Positions 42,663 to 51,288 of a DNA stretch of 64,000 nucleotides are shown here, piece by piece. The notes under the pieces are model-generated. The model had not been told where the DNA came from. It searched no databases and worked only from the letters and a program-made list of their open reading frames with translations. Both the position numbers and the translations under genes were made by a program. Position 1 is the stretch's first letter; each line of letters starts with the position of its first letter. The DNA comes from Novosphingobium rosa NBRC 15208 (GTDB lineage: Bacteria; Pseudomonadota; Alphaproteobacteria; Sphingomonadales; Sphingomonadaceae): contig NZ_BCZE01000006.1 in assembly GCF_001598555.1 (NCBI RefSeq), forward strand, positions 20,612-84,611, written 5' to 3'.

Positions 42663-43238
42663 ATGTTCATTGAAACCGAAACCACCCCGAACCCCGCAAG
42701 CCTGAAGTTTCTTCCCGGCCAGCAGGTGATGCCCGCCGGCTCGCGCGAGTTCACCAATGACGAGGAAGCCGCTGCTTCGCCGCTGGCCGAAGCGCTTTTC
42801 TCGCTGGGCGATGTGACCAACGTCTTCTTCGGGCGCGATTTCATCGCGGTGACGGCGGGCGAAGGCGTCGACTGGTCGGCCCTGAAGCCGCAGGTGGTGG
42901 CGATCCTGCTGGATCACTTCATTTCGGGCGCGCCGCTGTTCGCCGCCGCCAGCGCCGATTTCAAGGTGCCCGGCGAGGATGACGAGGATCTGGGCGATGC
43001 CCCCGAGGACGCCGACATCATCGACCAGATCAAGGATCTGCTGGAAACCCGCATCCGCCCCGCCGTCGCCAATGATGGCGGCGATGTGCTCTATCGCGGT
43101 TACCGCGAGGGTGTGGTGTTCCTGAAGATGCAGGGCGCCTGCTCTGGCTGCCCTTCGTCGAGCGCCACGCTCAAGAACGGCATCGAAAGCCTGATCAAGT
43201 ATTACGTGCCGGAGGTGACCGAGGTTCGTGCTGCCTGA
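42663..43238 (+). CDS. nfuA: NfuA/NifU-family iron-sulphur carrier
   Basis: The 191-residue protein has an N-terminal Nfu domain (MFIETETTPNPASLKFLPGQ, FFGRDFIAVT) and a C-terminal NifU domain with the cluster-binding motif GACSGCPSS. This is the alphaproteobacterial and mitochondrial Nfu1 form, which delivers 4Fe-4S clusters to client enzymes. The ATG at 42663 was chosen because the Nfu domain starts there. It overlaps the tsaB start by 11 nt. Confidence 0.95.
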   Translation: MFIETETTPNPASLKFLPGQQVMPAGSREFTNDEEAAASPLAEALFSLGDVTNVFFGRDFIAVTAGEGVDWSALKPQVVAILLDHFISGAPLFAAASADFKVPGEDDEDLGDAPEDADIIDQIKDLLETRIRPAVANDGGDVLYRGYREGVVFLKMQGACSGCPSSSATLKNGIESLIKYYVPEVTEVRAA

Positions 43239-43887
43239 TACCGCCTTTTCCTTGCGCAAGGGCCGAGTTCTGGCCGTGGAATGCGCGACAGAAGCCTGTT
43301 CCGTCGCCCTGTTTCAGGATGGCGCGCTGATCGCGGGCGAGTTCCGCCAGCTGGGGCGCGGTCATGCCGAGGCTCTGGTGCCGATGATCGCCGCCCTGCC
43401 GGATCGCGGCAAGGCCGATGCCATCGTGACGGGGCTTGGACCGGGCAGCTTTACCGGCGTGCGGATCGCGCTGGCTGCAGCGCGCGCTCTGGCGCTGGCC
43501 TGGGGCGTGCGGGCCTGGGGCTATCCCACACTGGCGCTGATCGCCGCCATGGCACGCGGGGATGAGGCTGTTGACGTGCTGGCCGCCACCACCGGCGGCC
43601 ATGGCGAATGGTTCGTGCAGGGTTTTGGCGCGGATGGCGGAGCGCTTGCCCCTCTCGCCTCGCTGGCCCCGCAAGATGCGGCGGCTCAGGGGATTGCGCG
43701 TGTGGCGGGCAGTCAGGCGCAGGCGCTGGTCGATCTGCGCGGATCGGGCGAGGCCCGCGTGCTGTGGCCCGATGCCCGCGCCCTGATGCAACTTCCCGAC
43801 AGCGCACTGACCGGCGACCTCTCCCCGCTCTATGGCAGGGCGCCCGATGCGCGCCTGCCAGGCGGGCTGCTCCCAACCGCCGCCTGA
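43228..43887 (+). CDS. tsaB: tRNA threonylcarbamoyladenosine synthesis protein TsaB
   Basis: The 219-residue ASKHA-fold protein has VLAVECATEACSVALF at the start and GLGPGSFTGVRIALAAARALAL, the TsaB signature. It partners TsaD in making t6A37 on tRNAs that read ANN codons. The start is GTG, overlapping the end of nfuA. rimI follows 9 nt later, as in many bacteria. Confidence 0.95.
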   Translation: MLPDTAFSLRKGRVLAVECATEACSVALFQDGALIAGEFRQLGRGHAEALVPMIAALPDRGKADAIVTGLGPGSFTGVRIALAAARALALAWGVRAWGYPTLALIAAMARGDEAVDVLAATTGGHGEWFVQGFGADGGALAPLASLAPQDAAAQGIARVAGSQAQALVDLRGSGEARVLWPDARALMQLPDSALTGDLSPLYGRAPDARLPGGLLPTAA

Positions 43888-43896
43888 GGAGCAACC

Positions 43897-44370
43897 ATGG
43901 TCAGCCTCGCCCCGCATGACGACATCGACCGGATCATGGCCGTCATGCAAGAGGCCTTCGACCCGGCCTATGGCGAGGCCTGGACCCGCGCCCAGCTCGA
44001 CAACACGCTGGTGCTGGGCCACTGCAGCTACGCCATGATCGCCCCTGACGGGCAGGCCCCCGAAGACATGACTCCGGCTGCCGGCTTCACCCTGACGCGC
44101 ACCATTCTGGACGAGGAAGAGCTGCTACTTTTCGCCGTTTCCCCCGCCTGGCGCGGGCGCGGATTGGGCCGGACGCTGCTGCAGCAATTGATCGAAACCG
44201 CGCCCGCACGCGGCGTGAAGCGCATCTTTCTGGAAATGCGCGATAACAATCCCGCGGAATCCCTGTACCGGGCCTGTGGCTTCCAGCCTGTTGGTCGGCG
44301 CCCGCAATACTATCGCACCCGCGAAGGAGAACGGATCGACGCGATCACCTTTGCAATTGATATGAATTAA
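43897..44370 (+). CDS. rimI: ribosomal protein S18-alanine N-acetyltransferase
   Basis: The 157-residue GNAT enzyme shows AFDPAYGEAWTRAQL, the acetyl-CoA loop SPAWRGRGLGRTLLQQLI, and FLEMRDNNPAESLYRACGFQPVGRRPQYYR, the RimI pattern. It acetylates the N-terminus of S18. It lies 9 nt after tsaB in the conserved nfuA-tsaB-rimI run. Confidence 0.93.
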   Translation: MVSLAPHDDIDRIMAVMQEAFDPAYGEAWTRAQLDNTLVLGHCSYAMIAPDGQAPEDMTPAAGFTLTRTILDEEELLLFAVSPAWRGRGLGRTLLQQLIETAPARGVKRIFLEMRDNNPAESLYRACGFQPVGRRPQYYRTREGERIDAITFAIDMN

Positions 44371-44437
44371 CCCAAAACCCCAATGTGAATAAAGTTTAAT
44401 TACGCCATCGCGACCAGGGCCTTGGCTATATTGAGAC

Positions 44438-44465
44438 TTGAACTAGCGGATCAAAAGTCTATAAA
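44438..44465 (+). promoter_or_regulatory. candidate sigma70 promoter of mucR
   Basis: TTGAAC (44438-44443), 16 nt, TATAAA (44460-44465). AGACTT and AAGTCT flank the spacer as a dyad. The ATG follows 80 nt later in an AT-rich stretch, as expected where MucR proteins bind their own promoters. Confidence 0.5.
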
Positions 44466-44545
44466 TGATCGCGCTGGATTTACAGTCCAGAACATACCCC
44501 CAAGAACTAATTGGGTCGCTAAAAAGCCATAAGGGTCGGAAAATC

Positions 44546-44995
44546 ATGGACAATATCAACGACATCAAAGAAACGCTGATCACGCTGGCTTCGGATATCG
44601 TCGCCGCCCATGTCAGCAACAACAGCGTCGCGGTCGAGGAACTCCCCGCGCTGATCACCAATGTTTACGGCGCTCTGGCCTCGCTGGGTCAGGAAGCCCC
44701 CGTGGCCGAAGCTCCGCCCGAGCCCGCCGTGTCGATCCGCGCTTCGGTCAAGCCCGATCACATCGTCTGCCTGGAAGACGGCAAGAAGCTCAAGATGCTC
44801 AAGCGCCATCTGGCCACGCATTACAACCTGACCCCCGAACAGTATCGCGCGCGCTGGAACCTGCCCGCCGACTATCCGATGGTCGCCCCCAACTATGCCG
44901 AAAAGCGCCGCGAACTGGCCAAGCAGATCGGCCTGGGCCGCAAGCCCGGCACCAAGCGTCCGCGCAAGGCCAAGGCCGCTGTTGCTGCCGCTTAA
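44546..44995 (+). CDS. mucR: MucR family zinc-finger transcriptional regulator
   Basis: The 149-residue Ros/MucR regulator has an N-terminal oligomerisation region (TLASDIVAAHVSNNSV, VEELPALITNVYGAL) and a zinc-finger DNA-binding domain: IVCLEDGKKLKMLKRHLATHYNLTPEQYRARWNLPADYPMVAPNYAEKRRELAKQIGLG. As in some members, the first ligand region has a single Cys, and His residues in HLATH complete the site. It acts as an H-NS-like silencer of AT-rich DNA. The ATG at 44546 was chosen by family length. Confidence 0.95.
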   Translation: MDNINDIKETLITLASDIVAAHVSNNSVAVEELPALITNVYGALASLGQEAPVAEAPPEPAVSIRASVKPDHIVCLEDGKKLKMLKRHLATHYNLTPEQYRARWNLPADYPMVAPNYAEKRRELAKQIGLGRKPGTKRPRKAKAAVAAA

Positions 44996-45007
44996 GCGAA
45001 AGCTTTG

Positions 45008-45118
45008 ACTGCAAGGCATTATCATTAGGGTTCTGCATTTCAGTCATGGGGAAAATCACTTTTCCCATACTTGCAGTTTCGCCCCGCCGGGTTCATATCC
45101 GGCGGGGTCAATTTTATT
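45008..45118 (+). ncRNA. structured RNA element between mucR and fur
   Basis: ACTGCAAG (45008-45015) pairs with CTTGCAGT (45070-45077), enclosing the hairpin GGGAAAA/TTTTCCC (45049-45066). A third hairpin, CCCCGCCGG/CCGGCGGGG (45082-45107), follows and is trailed by TCAATTTTATT. The last part would terminate mucR transcripts; the closed upstream structure suggests a small RNA or a fur leader. Confidence 0.5.
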
Positions 45119-45128
45119 CGGATATGCC

Positions 45129-45554
45129 GTGAACCAACCGATCGACATCGAAGCCCTGTGCCAACAACGCGGGCTGCGCATCACCGAACAACGGCGCGTC
45201 ATCGCCAAGGTTCTGTCCGAAAGCAGCGACCACCCCGATGTGGACAAGCTGCACGAACGCGCCTCCGCCATCGATCCCGGTATCTCGATTGCCACGGTCT
45301 ACCGTACCGTGCGCCTCTTCGAGGAAGCCGGCATCCTCGACCGCCACGATTTCGGCGATGGCCGCGCACGCTATGAAGCCGCGCCCGAAGCCCACCACGA
45401 TCACCTGATCGATGTGGAATCCGGACAGGTCATCGAATTCGTCGATCCCGAGCTGGAAACGCTGCAGCGGTTGATTTCAGAGCGCCTGGGTTATCGCCTG
45501 GTCGATCACCGGCTTGAGCTTTACGGTGTGAAGCTGGACAGCAGCAAGAAGTAA
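45129..45554 (+). CDS. fur: Fur family iron-responsive regulator
   Basis: The 141-residue protein has the Fur winged helix (RGLRITEQRRVIAKVLSESSDHPDVDKLHERASAIDPGISIATVYRTVRLFEEAGIL) and the metal-site region EAHHDHLIDVESGQVIEF. The CxxC structural zinc motif of E. coli Fur is absent, as in many alphaproteobacterial members. In this group Fur/Mur proteins may respond to manganese as well as iron. The start is GTG. A 45-bp window before the gene contains the terminator-like hairpin of the mucR-fur gap. Confidence 0.93.
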   Translation: MNQPIDIEALCQQRGLRITEQRRVIAKVLSESSDHPDVDKLHERASAIDPGISIATVYRTVRLFEEAGILDRHDFGDGRARYEAAPEAHHDHLIDVESGQVIEFVDPELETLQRLISERLGYRLVDHRLELYGVKLDSSKK

Positions 45555-45575
45555 GCTTCAAGAATTAAAGAGGAA

Positions 45576-45815
45576 ATGCGAGGGTGTTACACCCTCGCGC
45601 TCCCATTATTATTGTCTGCGTTGTGCTTCGAGTTCGGCCATAGAGCCAAAGACGCCGCGCCGCAGGCATCGATGCTCGGCACAGCCTATCTTCAAAATCT
45701 ATCGCCTGCGGGGCTTTATGCCGTGCAGGTGGAGAGGCTGGGCGCAAGGATTGGGCGCCACCCCCACTCCGTCGGGAGACGTAACGGGGGTGCAGGGGGC
45801 GTTACGCCCCCTGCT
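45576..45815 (-). repeat. hairpin-tipped interspersed repeat, copy 7 (reverse orientation)
   Basis: The left hairpin at 45578-45598 (arms GCGAGGGTG/CACCCTCGC, loop TTA) is followed by GTCTGCGTTGTGC and GAGTTCGGCC. The internal GCGCCGCAGGC/GCCTGCGGGGC pair, CAGGTGGAGAGGCTGGG, CGTCGGGAGACG and a right hairpin at 45792-45814 (arms GCAGGGGGCG/CGCCCCCTGC, loop TTA) follow. It fills the fur-miaB gap. Confidence 0.8.
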
Positions 45816-45869
45816 TTCATCCTTTCCTGACTTCAAATCCCCCGTGTTTTGGCGTAAGGGCGCGCGATC

Positions 45870-47189
45870 ATGAGCACCTCCACCGCCCCCAAAACCTATC
45901 GCGTCAAGAGCTTCGGCTGCCAGATGAACGTCTATGACGGCGATCGCATGGGCGAGTTGCTCGCCGAGCAAGGCCTGACCGCCGCCGCCGAGGGGGACGA
46001 TGCCGATCTGGTCGTGCTCAACACCTGCCACATCCGCGAGAAGGCCGCCGAGAAGGTCTATTCCGACATCGGCCGCCTCAAGCGTGAGGATGGCACCACC
46101 CCGCTGATCGCCGTGGCGGGCTGCGTCGCTCAGGCTGAGGGCGAGGAAATCATGGCCCGCGCGCCCAGCGTGAAGATGGTCGTGGGCCCGCAGGCCTATC
46201 ACCGCCTGCCCGACATGCTGGAGCGCGCGAAGAACGGCGAGCGCGTGACCGACACCGACATGCCGACCGAGACCAAGTTCGATGCGCTGCCAAAGCGTCG
46301 TCGTTCGGGGTCTTCGGCGTTTCTGACGGTGCAGGAGGGCTGCGACAAGTTCTGCACCTATTGCGTGGTGCCCTATACGCGCGGCGCGGAGATCAGCCGT
46401 CCCTATGGCGATCTGATCGAGGAGGCCAAGCGCCTTGTCGATGCCGGCGCGCGTGAAATCACACTGCTGGGCCAGAACGTCAACGCCTGGACGGGCGAGA
46501 ACGCCAGGGGACAGACCGTGGGCCTTGAAGGCCTGATCCGCGAGTTGGACGCCATCCCCGATCTGGCCCGCATCCGCTACACCACCAGCCATCCCAACGA
46601 TATGGCCCAAGGCCTGATCGATGCCCATGGCGACGTGCCCAAGCTGATGCCCTATCTGCACCTGCCCGTGCAGTCGGGCAGCGACCGCATCCTGCGCCTG
46701 ATGAACCGCAGCCATACGGTGGAAAGCTACCTCGCCGTGCTGGAGCGCGTGCGCGCGGTGCGGCCCGATATTGCGCTGTCGGGCGATTTCATCGTGGGCT
46801 TCCCCGGTGAGAGCGAGGCAGATTTCGGGGATACTTTGAAGCTGATCGATCAGGTCGGCTATTCCGCCGCCTTCAGCTTCAAATACTCGCCCCGCCCCGG
46901 CACGCCTGCCGCCACCATGGACGAGCAGATCAGCGCCGAGGTGATGGATGAGCGCCTGAAGCGCCTGCAAGCGCTGGTGATCGAGAAGCAGGTGGCCTTC
47001 AACGCAGCCTCTGTGGGCAAGGTGGTCGATGTGCTGGTCGAAAAGCGCGGGCGTCTGGCCGGGCAGTGGCTGGGCAAGTCGCCGTGGCTGCAGTCGGTGC
47101 ATTTTATGGGCGAGGCAGCGGTCGGCGATCTGGTTCGGGTGGAACTGGTGCAGGCCGGGCCTAATTCGCTGGCGGGCAAGCTGATTTAA
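45870..47189 (+). CDS. miaB: tRNA-2-methylthio-N6-dimethylallyladenosine synthase
   Basis: The 439-residue methylthiotransferase has the N-terminal cluster cysteines in FGCQMN, NTCHIRE and AGCVAQ, the radical-SAM motif [18 protein letters not shown], and a C-terminal TRAM domain ([25 protein letters not shown]). It adds the methylthio group to i6A37 of tRNAs reading UNN codons. The order fur-miaB-phoH-ybeY-corC is conserved in alphaproteobacteria. Confidence 0.97.
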   Translation: MSTSTAPKTYRVKSFGCQMNVYDGDRMGELLAEQGLTAAAEGDDADLVVLNTCHIREKAAEKVYSDIGRLKREDGTTPLIAVAGCVAQAEGEEIMARAPSVKMVVGPQAYHRLPDMLERAKNGERVTDTDMPTETKFDALPKRRRSGSSAFLTVQEGCDKFCTYCVVPYTRGAEISRPYGDLIEEAKRLVDAGAREITLLGQNVNAWTGENARGQTVGLEGLIRELDAIPDLARIRYTTSHPNDMAQGLIDAHGDVPKLMPYLHLPVQSGSDRILRLMNRSHTVESYLAVLERVRAVRPDIALSGDFIVGFPGESEADFGDTLKLIDQVGYSAAFSFKYSPRPGTPAATMDEQISAEVMDERLKRLQALVIEKQVAFNAASVGKVVDVLVEKRGRLAGQWLGKSPWLQSVHFMGEAAVGDLVRVELVQAGPNSLAGKLI

Positions 47190-47197
47190 GGAAGAGA

Positions 47198-47474
47198 AAG
47201 CGAGGGTGTTACACCCTCGCGCTCCCATGACGTCTTCCGACGCAAGGGCATTGGCGCCCGAATGGTGCGCCCCGGCTATCCACCTGCGCAACCTGTGCGG
47301 CGCCGCAGGCTTTAAAACCTACAGCCCCGTTCCATCATGCGCATGCCTGCGGCGCTGCAACCTTGCTCCCTGGCCGAACCCGAAATGCAACGCGGACAAT
47401 AAAGGGATTGCAAAGGGCGCCCCAGCTTGTCGCATGCGACAAGTGCACGCTTAGGGCCCTTTGCCCGCCGGAGC
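47198..47474 (+). repeat. hairpin-tipped interspersed repeat, copy 8, with nested insertion
   Basis: The left hairpin is at 47200-47220 (loop TTA). GACGTCTTCCGACG, GCGCCGCAGGC/GCCTGCGGCGC and GGCCGAACCCGAAATGCAACG follow. The right hairpin arms GCAAAGGGC (47410-47418) and GCCCTTTGC (47456-47464) are separated by 37 nt in place of the usual GATG. This insert carries the perfect palindrome CTTGTCGCA-TGCGACAAG (47426-47443). Confidence 0.8.
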
Positions 47475-47601
47475 CCCCCCCTGCCCCGAAAAAACTTTTC
47501 CACCGCCAGCACCACTCACCCCGCTTGCGCGCAGCCCAAGGCACCATATCTTGTGCCTGCATCCGGCGCAGACAGCGACTCCGGATGCAGACAAGGAGCG
47601 C

Positions 47602-48645
47602 ATGGCCCGCAAGCATATCCGCGCCTACGAAGCATCGGCAGATGTGGCGCAACTCCGCCCCGAAGCAACCTCTCGCCCCACCCGCCGCGCGCGATCGGAG
47701 ATGGAGTTCGAGGAAGCCACCATTCTTGGCATGCTCTTCGGGCAATTCGATTCCAATCTGGTGCTGATCGAGAACCGGCTTGGCGTCTACATCGCGGCCC
47801 GCGGCACCAAGGTGCAGATCGAGGGCACGGAGGACGCGGTCGCCCGCGCCCGTGACGTCCTCAGCGGCCTGCACAAGCGCTTGCTCGCCGGGCAGGACAT
47901 CGACGCCGGCGCGGTGGAATCGCTGATCGCCATGTCGACCGAGCCCACGCTGGAGGGCATCATCACCGGCGACGCGCATCACCCGCCGATCATGATCCGC
48001 ACCCGGCTGAAAACCATCGTTCCGCGCAGCCCGACGCAGATCGAGTATATGCGCGCGCTGGCCAGCCGTGACATCATCTTCGCGCTGGGCCCGGCAGGCA
48101 CCGGCAAGACCTATGTTGCGGTGGCGCAGGCGGTCAGCATGCTGATCAGCGGCGCGGTACAGCGGCTCATCCTCTCGCGCCCGGCGGTGGAAGCGGGCGA
48201 AAAGCTGGGCTTCCTGCCCGGTGACATGAAGGACAAGGTCGATCCCTACCTCCGGCCTTTGTACGACGCCCTTTACGACTGCATGCCGCCCGAGCAGGTC
48301 GAGCGCCGTCTGGCGAGCGGTGAAATCGAGGTCGCGCCCATCGCCTTCATGCGCGGTCGCACCTTGGCAGACGCCTTCGTCATTCTGGACGAGGCGCAGA
48401 ACACCACCCCCGCCCAGATGAAGATGTTCCTCACCCGCTTCGGCCAGAACAGCCGCATGGTGGTGTGCGGAGACCCCAATCAGGTCGACATCCCCGGCGG
48501 CACGGCCATGTCCGGCCTGGCCGATGCGGTCTCGCGCCTGAGCGGAGTGGAAGGCATGGCTACCGTGCGCTTCAATGCCGCAGATGTGGTGCGTCATCCA
48601 ATCGTGGGGCGGATTGTCGAGGCTTATGAAGGGCCTCAGGCTTAA
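47602..48645 (+). CDS. phoH: PhoH family ATPase
   Basis: The 347-residue protein has an N-terminal KH-like region (VLIENRLGVYIAARGTKVQIEG) and the PhoH ATPase with Walker A GPAGTGKTY and Walker B AFVILDEAQNTT, plus the RPAVEAGEKLGFLPGD segment. The adjacency to ybeY, a 16S rRNA endonuclease, suggests a role in RNA processing. AAGGAG precedes the ATG. The 110 nt before the start are free of other features after copy 8 of the repeat. Confidence 0.95.
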   Translation: MARKHIRAYEASADVAQLRPEATSRPTRRARSEMEFEEATILGMLFGQFDSNLVLIENRLGVYIAARGTKVQIEGTEDAVARARDVLSGLHKRLLAGQDIDAGAVESLIAMSTEPTLEGIITGDAHHPPIMIRTRLKTIVPRSPTQIEYMRALASRDIIFALGPAGTGKTYVAVAQAVSMLISGAVQRLILSRPAVEAGEKLGFLPGDMKDKVDPYLRPLYDALYDCMPPEQVERRLASGEIEVAPIAFMRGRTLADAFVILDEAQNTTPAQMKMFLTRFGQNSRMVVCGDPNQVDIPGGTAMSGLADAVSRLSGVEGMATVRFNAADVVRHPIVGRIVEAYEGPQA

Positions 48646-48661
48646 GAAGGTAGAAGGATAA

Positions 48662-48884
48662 GTGCGAGGGGGTTACCCCCTCGCGCTCCCATTCCGTCTC
48701 CCGACGATAAGGCAGTGGCACACCACCGTTGCGCCCCACCCGGGCTGAAGCGCCGCAGGCAGCAGACCCGATAGCGCTGTGTCATCAAACTTTACTCCCT
48801 GCGGCGCTATGAATTCGTGCCCCAACATATAGTCGGGGCGCGACGCAGACACTAAAGGGAGCGCGAGGGCGATGGCCCTCGCAT
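48662..48884 (+). repeat. hairpin-tipped interspersed repeat, copy 9
   Basis: The left hairpin at 48664-48684 (loop TTA) is followed by CCGTCTCCCGACGATAAGGCAGTGG. The central GCGCCGCAGG/CCTGCGGCGC pair and CGCGACGCAGAC follow, then a right hairpin at 48863-48882 (arms GCGAGGGC/GCCCTCGC, loop GATG). It separates phoH from ybeY inside an otherwise conserved cluster. Confidence 0.8.
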
Positions 48885-48926
48885 TTCCCCTTCTTCTTCC
48901 CGAACTTCATCCTTAAGGCCCCTTCG

Positions 48927-49421
48927 ATGCTCACCCTTGAAATCGACATCGAATCCCCCTGGCCCGAAACGCAGGACTGGGAAGCGCTCACGGAAAAAGC
49001 CGCCGGGGCCATTGCGCAGGTCGCGCCCGAACTCGCGCATGATCGCCTGATCGTCAGCCTGATCTTCACCAGCGACGAGGAGGTTCACGCCCTCAACAAG
49101 GAGTGGCGTGAGAAGGACAAGCCCACCAACGTCCTCTCCTTCCCCATGCTGGAGCGTGAGGATCTGCTGGACCTCGATGAAGACGGCCCGCCCGAAATGC
49201 TGGGCGATATCGCCATGGCTTACGAGACCTGCGCGCGTGAGGCGGAAGAAAAGGGTGTAAAACTCGCAGATCACGCCAGCCATCTGTTGATCCATGGCTT
49301 GCTCCATCTGGCCGGGCTGGATCATGAAATTTCCGAAGAAGACGCCGTTGCGATGGAAGCGCTGGAAATAAAGGCGCTTGCGCTGCTTGGCATCGCGGAC
49401 CCATATGGCGACAGAGTTTAA
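48927..49421 (+). CDS. ybeY: endoribonuclease YbeY (rRNA maturation)
   Basis: The 164-residue metalloprotein carries the zinc motif HLLIHGLLHLAGLDHE near residues 115-130 and the family motifs DEEVHALNKEWREKDKPTNVLSFP and LGDIAMAYET. It processes the 3' end of 16S rRNA and supports ribosome quality control. The adjacent genes phoH and corC are its usual neighbours. Confidence 0.96.
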   Translation: MLTLEIDIESPWPETQDWEALTEKAAGAIAQVAPELAHDRLIVSLIFTSDEEVHALNKEWREKDKPTNVLSFPMLEREDLLDLDEDGPPEMLGDIAMAYETCAREAEEKGVKLADHASHLLIHGLLHLAGLDHEISEEDAVAMEALEIKALALLGIADPYGDRV

Positions 49422-49441
49422 CCGAGTAAGGAGTGCATAGA

Positions 49442-50371
49442 GTGGGGGCCGATATGGGCCGTGCCGGTGACGGCGGCAATGGAGATGCGGACAGTAAAAG
49501 TTCGCTGTGGCGTGCTGTGAAGCGCTTTTTCGACAGCGGAGAGGTGGATCAGTCGCTGCGCGCCCATCTCGAAGAGGTGATCGACGAGCATGACGATGCC
49601 GATGCCGCGCAAGGCAGCGTGCAGGGCGATCTTCAGCAGTCCGAGCGGGAAATGCTCCGCAACCTGCTCCATTTCAGTGAGATGGATGCCTCCGACATCT
49701 GCATTCCGCGTGGCGAGATCATCGCCGTGCCCAACACCGCCACATGGGCCGAAGTCGTTGCGGCTTTCGCCAACCATGGCCATTCGCGCATGCCCGTCTA
49801 TCGCGAGACGCTGGACGAGGTGATCGGCATGGTGCTGATCAAGGATGTGTTTCCCTTCCTCGCCAGCGGCAACACGCCCACCGATTGGTTGACCCTGCTG
49901 CGCCAGCCTTTGTTCGTGCCCTGCCCGCGCCCGGCGCTGGATGTGCTGGCCGATATGCGGCGGGGCCGCGTGCATCTGGCCGTCGTGCTGGACGAATATT
50001 CCGGCACCGAGGGCATCGTCACCTTCGAGGATCTGGTCGAGGAAATCGTCGGCGACGTCGAGGACGAGCACGATGATGCTCCGGTCGCCCTGCTGGTGCC
50101 GCTGGAAGGCGGCATGTGGGATGCCGATGCCCGCGCCCTGCTCGAAGATGTGGGCGAAGAAATCGACCCGCGTCTGGCCGAGGTGGAGGAAGACATCGAC
50201 ACGCTGGGAGGCCTGGCCTTCCTGCTGGCCGAGCAGGTGCCTCAGGTCGGCACCATTCTGGACCATGACAGCGGCTGGCGCATCGAGGTGACGGCGGGCG
50301 ATGAGCGCCATGTCACCCGCTTGCGCCTGCACCCCCCCATCACCCAAGACAAACCGACGGACGAGGACTGA
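49442..50371 (+). CDS. corC: hemolysin C/CorC family CBS-domain protein
   Basis: The 309-residue soluble protein has two CBS domains (MDASDICIPRGEIIAVPNTATWAEVV; DVLADMRRGRVHLAVVLDEYSGTEGIVTFEDLVEEIVGDVEDEHD) and a C-terminal CorC/HlyC domain (DTLGGLAFLLAEQVPQVGTI). It is usually linked with divalent-cation efflux or membrane integrity. The GTG at 49442 was chosen because AGGAG lies 8 nt upstream; a GTG 9 nt earlier is too close to it. In many relatives lnt follows corC, but here a LysR gene follows. Confidence 0.93.
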   Translation: MGADMGRAGDGGNGDADSKSSLWRAVKRFFDSGEVDQSLRAHLEEVIDEHDDADAAQGSVQGDLQQSEREMLRNLLHFSEMDASDICIPRGEIIAVPNTATWAEVVAAFANHGHSRMPVYRETLDEVIGMVLIKDVFPFLASGNTPTDWLTLLRQPLFVPCPRPALDVLADMRRGRVHLAVVLDEYSGTEGIVTFEDLVEEIVGDVEDEHDDAPVALLVPLEGGMWDADARALLEDVGEEIDPRLAEVEEDIDTLGGLAFLLAEQVPQVGTILDHDSGWRIEVTAGDERHVTRLRLHPPITQDKPTDED

Positions 50372-50374
50372 TCC

Positions 50375-51262
50375 ATGCCGGCTTCACGCCGCCTCCCCCC
50401 CCTGCGCGCTCTGGAAGCCTTTGTGCGGATCGTCCGGCTTGGCTCGGCCAAGGCGGCAGCCAATGAGCTGGGCCTGAGCCCTTCGGCCCTGTCGCGCCGC
50501 GTTGGCGCGCTGGAGGATTTCGTGGGCAAGCGCCTGTTCACCCGCCAGCATCAGGCCATGAAGCTGACCGAGGACGGCCAGACCTTCTACAACGCCGTGT
50601 CGCCCAAGCTGGAGGCGCTGGCCGAAGCGGTCGAATCGCAGATGGAAACCAGCAATGTGATGCGCCTGCATCTGGGCGTTCCGGCGCTCTATGCCGGTGA
50701 GCGGCTGTTCCCGCATCTGCCCGAGCTGCGCAAACTGCACCCGCGCCTGCATATCGATATCGACACCGGCCCTCAGTTGGAAACGCGGCTGGGCGATTCG
50801 CTCGATGCCGCCATCGTGCTCTCGAAAGGGCCGGATGCGCTGCTGCATGCGGTGCGGCTCGATCACAATCAGGTCCACGCCTTCGCCTCACCCAAGCTGG
50901 CGGCGGAGATCGGCCTGCATCCCGATCCGGCCAAGCTGGCGAAGCAGACCTTCCTGATCTCCGGCGCGCTGCCCGAAAGCTATGATGCGTGGAAGACCGC
51001 GCTGGGCATGGAGGATCTGGAACCGGCCGCCATCGATCACTACGATTCGGCCCAGCTGATCCTCGAAGCGGCGGCGCAGGGTCTGGGCATCGCCATCCTG
51101 AACGACGATCACCCCGAGCGCACCGGTGACGACCGCGTGGTGCGCCTGTTCGATGTGACGGTGGAAAGCCCCTACAGCTATTGGTTCGTCTGCCGCCCGC
51201 GCGAGCTGGAAAGCCGCCCGGTGCGCCTGTTCCACGACTGGCTGATCAAGACGATGCTTTAA
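50375..51262 (+). CDS. LysR family transcriptional regulator (GcvA-like)
   Basis: The 295-residue regulator has the winged helix PPLRALEAFVRIVRLGSAKAAANELGLSPSALSRRVGALEDFVGKRLFTR and a substrate-binding domain. The sequence of the DNA-binding part is nearest the GcvA-like branch. It begins 3 nt after corC, so it is probably co-transcribed with it rather than controlling a divergent neighbour. The target is unknown. Confidence 0.9.
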   Translation: MPASRRLPPLRALEAFVRIVRLGSAKAAANELGLSPSALSRRVGALEDFVGKRLFTRQHQAMKLTEDGQTFYNAVSPKLEALAEAVESQMETSNVMRLHLGVPALYAGERLFPHLPELRKLHPRLHIDIDTGPQLETRLGDSLDAAIVLSKGPDALLHAVRLDHNQVHAFASPKLAAEIGLHPDPAKLAKQTFLISGALPESYDAWKTALGMEDLEPAAIDHYDSAQLILEAAAQGLGIAILNDDHPERTGDDRVVRLFDVTVESPYSYWFVCRPRELESRPVRLFHDWLIKTML

Positions 51263-51288
51263 GGTTCGAGCGCGACCTGCCTGCCCTT

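Noticed and set aside
44461..44545. Short tRNA-like string near the mucR promoter
   Set aside because: No acceptor stem, T-arm consensus or full cloverleaf could be drawn.
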